Assembly (NCBI RefSeq): GCF_024497955.1
Contig: NZ_JANHKP010000018.1
Coordinates: forward strand, 82,149 to 146,148
Reading direction: 5' to 3'
Length of the DNA stretch: 64,000 nt
From: Streptomyces sp. C10-9-1
GTDB taxonomy: Bacteria > Actinomycetota > Actinomycetes > Streptomycetales > Streptomycetaceae
A program made the position numbers and the translations under genes. Shown piece by piece: positions 26,183 through 33,883 of this stretch; positions within the stretch are counted from its first letter, which is position 1, and every line of letters begins with the position of its first letter. Under the pieces are notes generated by a model. The model was not told where the DNA came from, did no database searches, and saw nothing but the letters and a program-made list of their open reading frames with translations.

Positions 26183-27085
26183 GCCGTTCAGGTCCCCGCG
26201 CGATCCACCCGCGTCACCGATCCTGCGCAGGACCTCGTCGCCCTGGGGCACACCGACCTCGCCGAGAAGACGTGCCAGGTTCACCCCGACGAAGCTCCGG
26301 TCCTCCTTCGTCAGCCCTTGCAGCGTGGCAGCCAGTGTGCGCTCCCATCCGTCCCTCTCGGTGAGCAGCTCGCCGTGCGCAACCGTCCAGTCGAGCACCT
26401 CTCTGGCCTGGTCGGGATGGTGGAGCAGCCAGAGCGCCGCGAGACCTACCGGCCCCCCGGCCACCACCTCACGGTAGAAGCGGTACGCCTCGCGGTGGGG
26501 CTCGCCGAAGCTCGACGGAAGGAGGACCTCGGCAGGACGGCTCGAAGCCGGCAGCAGGCCGGCCGGCGGGTCCAGAAACCGGTAGGTCACGCCTGTCCCC
26601 TCGATGCCCCGTGGCTGACCGGGTGGCTCCACCTGAGCGGTCCCGTACAGGGTCGGCGGCTGTCGAAGGGGATGCGAGCCAGGCGGCCGTGCGGCGGTTC
26701 CGCGGATGTCCTGCTCGATCAGTCGGCACACGGTGTCCTCGGTGAGGCCGCTACGCGCCGCGACCACCGGGTCGCTGATGCTCCAGGCGAGTTCGTAGCG
26801 CGCAAGTGAAGGGGTCGACTCCGCAGGGCTCCGGCGCGGCACGTCCACCGCCGTCCGGCGTTCCGCCAGGGAGACCCACCCGATCGCGTCGAACTCCCGG
26901 CGCAGTGCCTCCCCGAGCGACGGCCGGAGGTAGCCCCGGCTGTCTCCCCCTCGGGGTGGTTCGAGGCGGTCCGCCTCCCGGTCCGAGAGGAAGACCAGCG
27001 CGTGCGCCGCGGACGGCCTGAACCGCTGCCGCAGCAGCTGCCGAACCGGTGACGACCCGGCCGGTACCAGCAATGGCTTGCTCAT
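26162..27085 (-). CDS. Island protein of unknown function, 307 residues
   Basis: I do not recognise this protein with confidence. It is soluble by appearance. Residues ~80-130 (ARYELAWSISDPVVAARSG followed by DTVCRLIEQDIRG) resemble the strand-helix section of SPFH/band-7 domains, where a WSVxDP motif is common, but the match is weak. The second half is helical (LVGLAALWLLHHPDQARE-like, then VNLARLLGEVGVPQGDEVLRRIG). The ATG overlaps the stop of the 690-residue protein by 4 nt (ATGA), and its own stop overlaps the membrane-effector start. Such placement implies a fixed stoichiometry with both, perhaps as an adaptor or inhibitor of the effector. Confidence 0.65.
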   Translation of the reverse strand: MSKPLLVPAGSSPVRQLLRQRFRPSAAHALVFLSDREADRLEPPRGGDSRGYLRPSLGEALRREFDAIGWVSLAERRTAVDVPRRSPAESTPSLARYELAWSISDPVVAARSGLTEDTVCRLIEQDIRGTAARPPGSHPLRQPPTLYGTAQVEPPGQPRGIEGTGVTYRFLDPPAGLLPASSRPAEVLLPSSFGEPHREAYRFYREVVAGGPVGLAALWLLHHPDQAREVLDWTVAHGELLTERDGWERTLAATLQGLTKEDRSFVGVNLARLLGEVGVPQGDEVLRRIGDAGGSRGDLNGHHGGAP

Positions 27086-29154
27086 GACACATCGCTCCTG
27101 TCTGACGCGTTCGTGTGATCCCGGTGGCGCCCCAGCAGGAAGCGGATGACTCCCCGACGGTGGCGGGCGGTACGGGAGAGTTCGCTCAGTACCTGGCCGA
27201 AGGCAGTCCTGCGGAACATGTCGGGGTCGGCTTCGACCCGCGCAAGCCCCTCGGCCACGGCTTCGTACGTGGCCGGGTCGTCGAGACCCCGCACGACGAG
27301 GGTCAAGCCCTGCGCGGGGTGGCGTTCCAGAGTCCGGGCCAGGCTGATGCGAACGGCACCGTGGGTACCCGGCCGGGGGAACGTCGAGAGGCACAGGGAG
27401 TGGATCACGTGCACTGCCAGGGTGTGACGGGGGGTTCCCCGTCCGGCTTCCAGCCACGTCGTCACCGCCTCCAGGACCTCCGCATGGTTGTCCTCCTCGG
27501 TGAGGAGGGCGCCCAGCGCGAAGGAGACGGCAGCGCGCAGCTTCGCGTCCAACTCCGTTGAGGAGCCGTCGAGGACGGCGTCCAGGAGCTTGAGGGCCGC
27601 GGCAGGCCGGGCGAGGCCGTAACTCCCCGCACAGGTCTCCGCGACCGTGCAGCGGAGAACGACCGATGACCGGCTCCACCGGCGCATCTGCTCCTTGACC
27701 GCACCGGACACCAGAGGGTGCTGGACGATCTCCCCGAGCGCCACCGCCACCAGCCGTCGGCGCCAGCGCTCCCCGGAGGAAGCGAAGCGGTGCAGCTGGG
27801 TCAGCGCGCCGGGGCCGGTGGCGTGAGCGAGGACGCGGCCGATCGCCTCTCCGGCGGCCACATCGAGCCCCGGCTGGTAGCGCAACTGCTCCAGCGCTCC
27901 CCACAGTGCTTCGGGCATGCCTTCGAAGTCCAGCCACAGATGACGCAGGAGGGTGACCGAGCGGTGCCTGCCGAAGAAGTCGATCGGCTGTACGGGGTAG
28001 CGGTACCGGTCGGCGGGAGAACTACGAGGTGCCAGCAGGCGGGCGCCGATGGCTTCCAGTCGATCCGCGAGCGAGGCGCCGAGGAGGTCTGGCGACCGGT
28101 CCTCCTGGGGCCCGGCCTCCCCTGACCCGGCAGCACGCTCACCGAGCAGAGGCCGCATCGCAGCGGCGAACTGCTCGATCACCGTTCGGTCCTGTCCCGG
28201 GAGAAGAGCCACGGCCGCCATCAGGGAGACCTTGTCGGCACTGTGCCGAGCCTGAACGAGCGCGGACCGGGCTGCCTCCTCGGTGCCCGTCAGCAGGCCG
28301 CTGAGCACAGGCCCGGTGGGTGCGGACGTCCCGACGGCCCGACCCACCCCGTGCGCAAGTTCGACGGCGTCTCCGGGCAGCGGATGTGCGGAGAGGTAGT
28401 CGGTGAACGCGGAGGAGGCCAGTACGGCCAGTGCCGTGTCCAGTTGTGAGCCGTCAAGCAGCTCTTCAGCAGCCACGAGCCGTAGCCGCCGCTCCGCGAC
28501 CTCGTGTGGATCCGGTGCGTCATGCACCACTTCCCACCTGCCGGCGTCCGGCGGCAGCCGGGCATCCTGCGCCATGGTGACGACCAGGTGCGCCCCTGCG
28601 CCGTGCAGGGCCTCGGCCAGGCCCGCCAACCGCACGTCGTCGAGCGACCGGGCGGATGCCGCAGGCAGTCCCTGAAGGAGGTAGCCACGGCCGGACCCCG
28701 GCCGCCACGAGGACAGATCCACCATCGCGTCCAGGCCTGTCACTCCCCTCTCCCCGTGCCTTTCGGCGAGAAGGGCGAAGGCCGCCGTGCCGGCACCCGT
28801 TCCGGACCTCGACCTGAGCAGCACGATCCGGCTGTCCAGCGCCTTCCGGCAGCGGCCGTGCGAGGGGGGTTCGACGAATCCGTAGAGTCGCCTGCGCACA
28901 TCCTGCGCCGGGTAGGGGCCCTCACGCAGGCGAGGCTTGAGAATCTGCTCGGTGGCCTCGTCGTTCCACGCACTGATGTTCAGGTACGTGAAGTCGCCTC
29001 CGACGTTGCCCATCAACGCGACCCCGCTGTCCACCCGCTGGTGGCTCTCACGGTGAGCGCTGCGCTGACCGGCTCCAGGTCGCGCCGACGTGTCAGGCGC
29101 GTGGGGACCCGGCTGGACGTCGGGTCCCGCAGCGGGAACGGGTCCGGCGTTCAC
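27082..29154 (-). CDS. Large island protein: adaptor motif, degenerate P-loop, helical repeats
   Basis: A 690-residue protein. After a disordered Pro/Ala-rich start, residues 47-57 read LMGNVGGDFTY, a motif shared with the tail of the cyclase. Residues ~85-200 resemble a STAND/AAA-type NTPase core entered by YGFVEPPSHGR. The Walker A position reads RSGTGAGTAAF (116-126) without the Lys-Ser/Thr, and the later HLVVTMAQDA strand lacks a typical Walker B acidic pair, so ATP hydrolysis is unlikely. Residues ~210-690 are helical repeats of HEAT/ARM character (LGEIVQHPLVSGAVKEQMRR, LDAKLRAAVSFALGALL). GTG start overlapping the cyclase stop (GTGA). Plausible role: sensor/scaffold that controls the cyclase. 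I know no named family for the whole protein. Confidence 0.7.
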   Translation of the reverse strand: MNAGPVPAAGPDVQPGPHAPDTSARPGAGQRSAHRESHQRVDSGVALMGNVGGDFTYLNISAWNDEATEQILKPRLREGPYPAQDVRRRLYGFVEPPSHGRCRKALDSRIVLLRSRSGTGAGTAAFALLAERHGERGVTGLDAMVDLSSWRPGSGRGYLLQGLPAASARSLDDVRLAGLAEALHGAGAHLVVTMAQDARLPPDAGRWEVVHDAPDPHEVAERRLRLVAAEELLDGSQLDTALAVLASSAFTDYLSAHPLPGDAVELAHGVGRAVGTSAPTGPVLSGLLTGTEEAARSALVQARHSADKVSLMAAVALLPGQDRTVIEQFAAAMRPLLGERAAGSGEAGPQEDRSPDLLGASLADRLEAIGARLLAPRSSPADRYRYPVQPIDFFGRHRSVTLLRHLWLDFEGMPEALWGALEQLRYQPGLDVAAGEAIGRVLAHATGPGALTQLHRFASSGERWRRRLVAVALGEIVQHPLVSGAVKEQMRRWSRSSVVLRCTVAETCAGSYGLARPAAALKLLDAVLDGSSTELDAKLRAAVSFALGALLTEEDNHAEVLEAVTTWLEAGRGTPRHTLAVHVIHSLCLSTFPRPGTHGAVRISLARTLERHPAQGLTLVVRGLDDPATYEAVAEGLARVEADPDMFRRTAFGQVLSELSRTARHRRGVIRFLLGRHRDHTNASDRSDVS

Positions 29155-30050
29155 CGGTGGTCCCTGTCGGCAGTCCGCTTGTCACCCGCCACGTTGTCTC
29201 CGCCGCCCCAGTGCTGGTTGGTTCCGCGGTACGTGGTCGCGCGTGCGGTGTAGGTGAAGTCACGACCGACGTTGCCCATCACCGCGGCTCCTTCACCGAC
29301 GCTCTGGGAGCTTCCGCTGCAATCCGTTCCGGGCACGTCGTCCGGCTCCCCCGCACGGACCGTCGGGACCGCGCCCGCGGGCTCCTCGCTCCGCTGAACG
29401 CCCGCGCGCACGAGGTTGCCGGAAGGTGAGGGAACGTAGAGCCAGGCCCGCTGTGCGAAGCCCTTGCCCTCGACGGTTGCCGGCACTTCGACACACCGAT
29501 CCGGATGAAGCCCCGCGTAGGCGCCCAGTACGACGTCTTCGTAGACCCTCTCCGAGATGATCGCGACGATGTGGGTCACCTCCTCGCTCGCCGCGGAGAG
29601 GATCGCCTTGACCGGACGCGAGTCCAGGAGCCGGTGCGTGTCGTTGCGGGCCGTGCCGTTGCCGTCTCCCGGATCGCCCCCGTCGGGCAGCGGGCCGACG
29701 TGCACACTGGCCCGGAGCCTGATCCGCGGGCCGACGGCCTGCCGGTTGTACGTGCCGAGCACACCGTCCAGAACGCCCAGGAAGGGCCAGAGGACGAAGG
29801 GCAGGTGCACGGGATCGAACCCGAAGACCACGCCGTCCCCCGTATTGGCGGGGAACCGCTGGGCATCACGCAGTTCATGCAGGCCGGCCCGCTCAAGGGC
29901 CTGGTCCACCAGGCGAGGGATGAGCTGGCTGACCGGGCCGTGCTGGGCGGCCGGCAGGCCGGTGAAGTCCTTGGCGTCGACAGCGAACAGAGCGCGGTAC
30001 GGCGGCAGCGGACGGCTGTCGGCATACGGAACGGGCATAGGGACAGACAT
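29151..30050 (-). CDS. Class III nucleotidyl cyclase (PycC-like) with C-terminal assembly motif
   Basis: A 299-residue cyclase. ALFAVDAKDFT holds the first metal Asp (D25) and ANTGDGVVFGF the second (D72). RLRASVHVGPL follows the usual core strand, and ARNDTHRLLDS supplies the transition-state pair N136 and R140 in the NxxxR pattern. The active site therefore looks complete. Whether the product is cAMP, cGMP, cCMP or cUMP cannot be read by eye, but pairing with a PycTM-type protein favours a pyrimidine. The last 45 residues carry MGNVGRDFTY and GGGDNVAGDKRTADR, low-complexity beta-rich motifs of the kind used for signalling-complex assembly. Start ATG with AAGGGG 9 nt upstream. First of four overlapped genes. 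Confidence 0.85.
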   Translation of the reverse strand: MSVPMPVPYADSRPLPPYRALFAVDAKDFTGLPAAQHGPVSQLIPRLVDQALERAGLHELRDAQRFPANTGDGVVFGFDPVHLPFVLWPFLGVLDGVLGTYNRQAVGPRIRLRASVHVGPLPDGGDPGDGNGTARNDTHRLLDSRPVKAILSAASEEVTHIVAIISERVYEDVVLGAYAGLHPDRCVEVPATVEGKGFAQRAWLYVPSPSGNLVRAGVQRSEEPAGAVPTVRAGEPDDVPGTDCSGSSQSVGEGAAVMGNVGRDFTYTARATTYRGTNQHWGGGDNVAGDKRTADRDHR

Positions 30051-30078
30051 GCGGATTCCCCTTCTGGATGGTCCGGCA

Positions 30079-30099
30079 GGCAGCCGGAACCGGGCTGCC
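30079..30099. promoter_or_regulatory. Inverted repeat before cyclase gene
   Basis: GGCAGCC (30079-30085) and GGCTGCC (30093-30099) form a perfect 7-bp inverted repeat with a 7-nt spacer, 29 nt before the cyclase start codon. It could be an operator or a leader hairpin. Confidence 0.35.
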
Positions 30100-30152
30100 T
30101 CGAGGTTCCATCCGCCACGCGCCGCCGAGTGCACACCACTGGGCGCATGGAG

Positions 30153-30168
30153 CGTGTTCCGGATCACA
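30153..30168. promoter_or_regulatory. Candidate Crp/Fnr operator before the cyclase operon
   Basis: CGTGTTCCGGATCACA matches the Crp consensus TGTGA-N6-TCACA at 8 of 10 fixed positions and the shorter actinobacterial form GTG-N8-CAC completely. It lies in the 135-nt gap between the Crp/Fnr gene and the cyclase gene it precedes, about 103 nt before the cyclase ATG. Confidence 0.5.
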
Positions 30169-30185
30169 TGTCGCTGTCGCCGTCC

Positions 30186-30842
30186 TCAGTCGGCCGCCGC
30201 CCAGCACTCCAGGGCTTTCACGTCCTTGATGACGATGACCCGCCGCGCCGTCTCGACCAGCCCGACGGCCCGCAGTTGCCGCAGCCCGCTGATGACCGCG
30301 TTGCGCGTCACGCCGATCGCCTGAGCGACCTCCTCCTGGTTCAGACCCGTCAGCCGGACGGAGTTGCCCTCCGTCCCCCTGTCGGTGAGCACCGCCAGCC
30401 TCAGCAGGGTTCGCGCCAACCGCACGACCAGGGGCAAGCTCTGCAACTCACCCCGGTAGAGGTCCGACTCGCGCATTCTGGCCAGTGCCTGACGCATCAA
30501 CTGGATGACCAGACCGCGCTCCTCGACGAACCTCACGAAACGCTGGGCATCCAGGACAACCGCAACACAGGGGGTCAGGGCGACCACGTCGGCCGTGCGT
30601 GACGTTCCGTTGAAGACCGAGACCTCCCCGAGCAGGTCACCCGGCCCCCTGAACGCAAGCCAGGTCTTGGCGCCACTGGGCTCTCGGCACACCACCTTGG
30701 CCAACCCCGAGGTGAGAGCGAGGAGATGGGTGCCGGGAGCGCCTTGCCGCAGCATCACGCTCCGCTCCGGAAACCTCCGGGTCACGCCTTGATCGCGCAG
30801 TTCGCGCCAGACTTCGTCGGACAGCACGTGTCGCCTTCCCAT
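30186..30842 (-). CDS. Crp/Fnr-family transcriptional regulator
   Basis: A 218-residue regulator. The N-terminal ~120 residues form a cyclic-nucleotide-binding beta-roll: LRQGAPGTHLLALTSGLAKVV, then FRGPGDLLGEVSVFNGTSRTADVVAL, with the GE of the phosphate-binding cassette retained (LLGEVS) and an Arg-Thr pair following. A long dimerisation helix leads to a winged helix with the recognition helix in QEEVAQAIGVTRNAVISGLRQL. No Fe-S cysteine set of Fnr is present, so a nucleotide ligand is likelier than oxygen sensing. Start ATG at 30842 chosen by homologue length; the frame is open to a GTG at 30872. It is the first gene of the island and could sense the cyclase product. Confidence 0.85.
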   Translation of the reverse strand: MGRRHVLSDEVWRELRDQGVTRRFPERSVMLRQGAPGTHLLALTSGLAKVVCREPSGAKTWLAFRGPGDLLGEVSVFNGTSRTADVVALTPCVAVVLDAQRFVRFVEERGLVIQLMRQALARMRESDLYRGELQSLPLVVRLARTLLRLAVLTDRGTEGNSVRLTGLNQEEVAQAIGVTRNAVISGLRQLRAVGLVETARRVIVIKDVKALECWAAAD

Positions 30843-31188
30843 CACGCCCACACCGGTGCACATCGGACCCACGAGTTGTACGCCGCCTTCGCGGTCGTCA
30901 TCGAGGATCGCGGGACGTTGGCCGAAAGCAATCGTGGCGGTCCGGCAGGCTCGCCACGATCACGTGCCGCCGCCCGCTCTCGGCGAAGGCCGCATGTCGC
31001 TCGTCGGCCTGCGTCGTGTCCGGGACGCGCCTCCGTCAAGCCCGCGCCGCACGGTTGTCGGTGCGGATGCCGGGAGATGGTGTCAGACGGCGCCCGCTTC
31101 GGGTGTCACCCGATCAAGCGGCGGACCCCACGAGAGTCAACGGCACGGCCGAGCGCACCGGCTCCTGCTGTCGCACCGAGGAGAAGGT
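30843..31188. other. Promoter-side region of the island, no gene recognised
   Basis: About 345 bp between the regulator and the proximal 75-bp repeat. No credible ORF or recombinase remnant is seen. The promoter of the island operon must lie here, but I could not single out a -35/-10 pair. Confidence 0.4.
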
Positions 31189-31263
31189 CCGGGATCAGCG
31201 TGTCCTCCCCCGGGCCCGGAGCCGGGCGGTCGGCACCTCCGGTGCGTCGAGGCGGGCGCCGTC
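31189..31263. repeat. Proximal copy of 75-bp direct repeat (pirin gene end)
   Basis: Identical to 25314-25388. This copy includes the stop codon and the last 22 codons of the intact pirin gene, so integration here leaves pirin functional. Confidence 0.9.
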
Positions 31264-32160
31264 GTAGCCGACCACGTCGCCGAAGCGGGAGCCGGTCGTC
31301 CAGTCCTCCCTCGCCTGGCGGATCTCCTCGTCGGTCCGGCCGATGAAGTTCCACCACATCACGATCTCCTCCTCGAAGGGCTCCCCGCCGAGGAGCATCA
31401 GGCCCGCGTCCGCGTCGGCGCGCAGGGGGAGTTCGGTTCGACCGCAGCCGAGGTAGAGCATGGACCCCCGCGGGACGGGCACACCGTCGACGTGGGCCTC
31501 GCCGGACAGGGCGAGGACGGCGTACTCGAAGTCGGGCTCCAGGGGCAGCCGGTGGTCCGCACCGGCGCCCAGCGCGAGGTCCGCGCCGACGATGGGGGTG
31601 TACGCGGTGCCCGGGGAGGCCGTGCCGTCCAGCGTCCCGAGGATCACCGTCGCCTCCAGGCCGGGGGCGGTGACCCGGGGCAGGACGGTGTGGTGCTCGA
31701 AGCGGGGCTCGGCCCCGCGGTGCTCTTCGGGGAGGGCCACCCACAGCTGGGCGCCGTGCAGGAACCGGGCGTGCGAGCGGGGGCTCTCCTCGGAGTGGCT
31801 GATCGCCCGGCCCGAGGTCATCAGGCCCAGCTCGCCGGGGCGGACGGTGGCCAGGGACCCCGTGCTGTCGCGGTGCAGCACCTCGCCCTCGTGGAGCCAG
31901 CTCACGGTCTGCAGGCCCATGTGGGGGTGGGGCGGCACCTGCATCCCGGGCTCGTCCGCGATGTCGTCGGGCCCGTAGTGGTCGACGAAGGCCCAGGCTC
32001 CCACCATGCGCCGTCCCAGGTTCGGCAGCAGCCGGCGCACCTCGGTGGACTCGCCGAGGGGGACGTGCCGGGGGCTGAGGAGCTCGCGGACGGGCTGGGC
32101 GACGACGAATCCCCGGCCGCCGCAGACGGAGAGGGCGGCCTGACGATCGAGATTGCTCAT
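31195..32160 (-). CDS. Pirin-family cupin protein
   Basis: A 321-residue bicupin. The N-terminal cupin shows the pirin metal site as PPHPHMGLQTVSWLHEGEVLHRDS (two His, later His and Glu), then LGLMTSGRAISHSEE. The C-terminal half (SMLYLGCGRTELPLRA, MLLGGEPFEEEIVMWWNFIGR) is the usual Pirin_C region. Bacterial pirins act as quercetinase-like dioxygenases or as redox-linked partners of metabolic enzymes; the role here is open. TAGGTT (32172-32167 on the minus strand) sits 6 nt before the ATG with no ribosome binding site, so the mRNA is probably leaderless. Its 3' end is the integration site of the island. Confidence 0.88.
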   Translation of the reverse strand: MSNLDRQAALSVCGGRGFVVAQPVRELLSPRHVPLGESTEVRRLLPNLGRRMVGAWAFVDHYGPDDIADEPGMQVPPHPHMGLQTVSWLHEGEVLHRDSTGSLATVRPGELGLMTSGRAISHSEESPRSHARFLHGAQLWVALPEEHRGAEPRFEHHTVLPRVTAPGLEATVILGTLDGTASPGTAYTPIVGADLALGAGADHRLPLEPDFEYAVLALSGEAHVDGVPVPRGSMLYLGCGRTELPLRADADAGLMLLGGEPFEEEIVMWWNFIGRTDEEIRQAREDWTTGSRFGDVVGYDGARLDAPEVPTARLRARGRTR

Positions 32161-32627
32161 GGCGCCAACCTACTGCGGCGTCAGCCGTCGTTCGCCTCGC
32201 CGCGGCCCGGCCCTGTCACCGAGGGTGCGGGCGGCGCCGCGGGGCCCTCAGCCCCGGCAGGGCTCCGGCGACCGCTCCGAGCGCCCGCGGCTGGCCGGAA
32301 CCCGTCACGTTCCCCCGCGGTACCCGCGGCGGGCGGGAACGCTCGCCGTCCGTCGGCCGCGATGCGTCGCCGCGGGACCGGACGTGCTGCTGGGCGGCGT
32401 CACTTGGGGGCCGGGACCATCCCCGGGGCCGGGCGGACGCATGGGGCGGCGGGTGGTACGGACCAAGTTGAGCGGTGCTCGAATTCAGCCGTTTCGGAGG
32501 CCGGCCCACCGGCGGCGCACCGGAGTCGGAAGACTGCGTCGTGGTGCGGGCCCTCCGCCCGGCCCGGAACGACGACATGCCCACGCACGGTTACGCCCAC
32601 GTCATCGACGAGAGCAGGAGCGTCCCC
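32161..32627. other. 467 bp divergent region, pirin gene and secreted repeat-protein gene
   Basis: Contains the leaderless -10 of the pirin gene (AACCTA on the plus strand, 32167-32172). The remainder has no recognisable gene; a frame from 32475 joins the downstream gene but lacks a signal peptide or ribosome binding site before 32628. Confidence 0.45.
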
Positions 32628-33842
32628 ATGGCCCGCTTGCGCACTCCCCGACCTCTGTCCCTGGCCGGCATGGCGGTATCCGCCCTGCTCCTGCTGGGTT
32701 CGGCGCCCGCGGCGACGGCCGCACCCTCCGAGCGGCTTCCGGCCTCGCGCCTGCTCCCGGTCCCGGCGGGAGGGCTCCACAGTTTCGTGCGGGGGCTGAA
32801 CAACAGCGGCACGATCATCGGCGAGTACCACGTGGAGGGCTCCGGTGGGCCGCTCGCGATCCGGTGGAACGCCCACCGCCCCGGCTACACCCGTCTGGCG
32901 CCGCTGCCCGGTGAGAGGTTCAGCCGCACGACCGCGCTCAGCGACGCCGGCTGGGTGGTCGGCCAGTCCTACGACGAACTGCCCGGTGCCCACCCCGTGC
33001 GCTGGACACCCCGCGGCACCCCGAAGCGGCTGGCGCTTCCCCGCGGCTCCCTCGGCGGCAACGCGTCGGCCGTCAACAACGCCGGGGTCGCGGTCGGCGA
33101 CGCGCAGGGCGCGGACTCCCGTTCCCGTCCGCTGCGCTGGCGGCCCGACGGCAGGGGGACCGTGCTGCCCTTGCTGCCCGGCGACGGCAGCGGCACGGCC
33201 ACGTCGGTCAACAACGCGGGCACGGCCGTCGGGTGGACCGAGCGGCGTGGTGTCGCCGGTGGCCCCGCGCGCCCCGTGCGCTGGAACGCGGCGGGTGCCG
33301 TGAGCGCGCTGCCCCTCCCCCCGGGGTTCACCGGGGCCCGGACGAGCCGGATCACCGACAGCGGCGTGGTGTTCGGCCACGGGCGGCTGGCCGGGAGCAC
33401 GGAGTACGACCGGGTCCTGGTGTGGGCGGCCGACGGCACGGTCCGCGACGCCGGGCGCGGGCGGGCATACGGCGTCAACCTGGCGGGCACGGTCGTGGGG
33501 GCTTCGCTGGACGACTCCCCGAACGGCGATCCGGCCCGGTGGAACGCGAACGGCACGCGGACCGTGCTGGCCAACCCGGCGGAGGCGGCTGGGGAGGTCC
33601 TGGCGATCAACAACCGGGGCACGGCCGTCGGGTACGCCTGGCCGCCGGCCGGGAACCCCGCGCTGGACAAGGCCCTGATGTGGAAGCCGGACGGTACGGT
33701 CGTCCCGCTGCCGCCGTCGTCTCTCGGCCCCTACGCCGCGGCCTTCGCCGTCAATGACGCCGGAGTGATCGCCGGGTTCGCCGTCGGCACGGACGGCGCC
33801 GGCAACCCGACGACCTGGCGTGCGACCGTCTGGAAGCGCTGA
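32628..33842 (+). CDS. Secreted HAF-repeat-like beta-propeller protein
   Basis: A 404-residue exported protein. Signal peptide: positively charged MARLRTPR, hydrophobic LAGMAVSALLLLGSAP, cleavage near ATAA-PSE. The mature part is built from about seven repeats of ~50 residues with the pattern (A/S)xxxNNxGxxVGxxxxxxxxxxPxRW, e.g. SAVNNAGVAVGDAQG, TSVNNAGTAVGWTER, LAINNRGTAVGYAWP and FAVNDAGVIAGFAVG, each followed by a W-containing strand. This is the extracellular HAF-repeat pattern, predicted to fold as a beta-propeller. Function unknown; wall or surface binding is possible. ATG at 32628 with AGGAG 7 nt upstream. Confidence 0.78.
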   Translation: MARLRTPRPLSLAGMAVSALLLLGSAPAATAAPSERLPASRLLPVPAGGLHSFVRGLNNSGTIIGEYHVEGSGGPLAIRWNAHRPGYTRLAPLPGERFSRTTALSDAGWVVGQSYDELPGAHPVRWTPRGTPKRLALPRGSLGGNASAVNNAGVAVGDAQGADSRSRPLRWRPDGRGTVLPLLPGDGSGTATSVNNAGTAVGWTERRGVAGGPARPVRWNAAGAVSALPLPPGFTGARTSRITDSGVVFGHGRLAGSTEYDRVLVWAADGTVRDAGRGRAYGVNLAGTVVGASLDDSPNGDPARWNANGTRTVLANPAEAAGEVLAINNRGTAVGYAWPPAGNPALDKALMWKPDGTVVPLPPSSLGPYAAAFAVNDAGVIAGFAVGTDGAGNPTTWRATVWKR

Positions 33843-33845
33843 CGC

Positions 33846-33883
33846 CCGCCGCCTCCCCGGCCGGAGTCCCGGGGAGGCGGCGG
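33846..33883 (+). terminator. Terminator after secreted repeat-protein gene
   Basis: CCGCCGCCTCCCCGG (33846-33860) pairs over 15 bp with 33869-33883 around an 8-nt loop, 3 nt after the stop codon. Confidence 0.75.

Larger units (their letters stand above)
25314..31263. mobile_element. 5.9-kb genomic island integrated at the 3' end of a pirin gene
   Basis: The region is bounded by two perfect 75-bp direct copies of the last 69 coding bases of the pirin gene and six bases after its stop codon. Such a duplication of a gene end, with the gene left intact on one side, is the mark of site-specific integration. Between the copies lie five minus-strand genes (Crp/Fnr regulator, nucleotidyl cyclase, degenerate P-loop/helical-repeat protein, unknown protein, PycTM-type membrane protein) and nothing else. 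Third codon positions look less extreme in GC than in flanking genes, with codons such as TCT, GTT and AGA more frequent. No integrase, transposase or transfer gene is present, so the element was probably mobilised in trans or lost its recombinase. 25389-25631 is gene-free. Confidence 0.8.

Noticed and set aside
27082..29154. Calling the large island protein an active STAND/AAA ATPase
   Set aside because: The Walker A position lacks the invariant Lys-Ser/Thr and no clear Walker B is present, so only a degenerate P-loop is claimed.
25314..31263. Integrase, excisionase or tRNA-type att site for the island
   Set aside because: Searched by eye in all frames of the element and its edges. No tyrosine or serine recombinase motifs and no tRNA were seen; the repeat derives from a protein gene.
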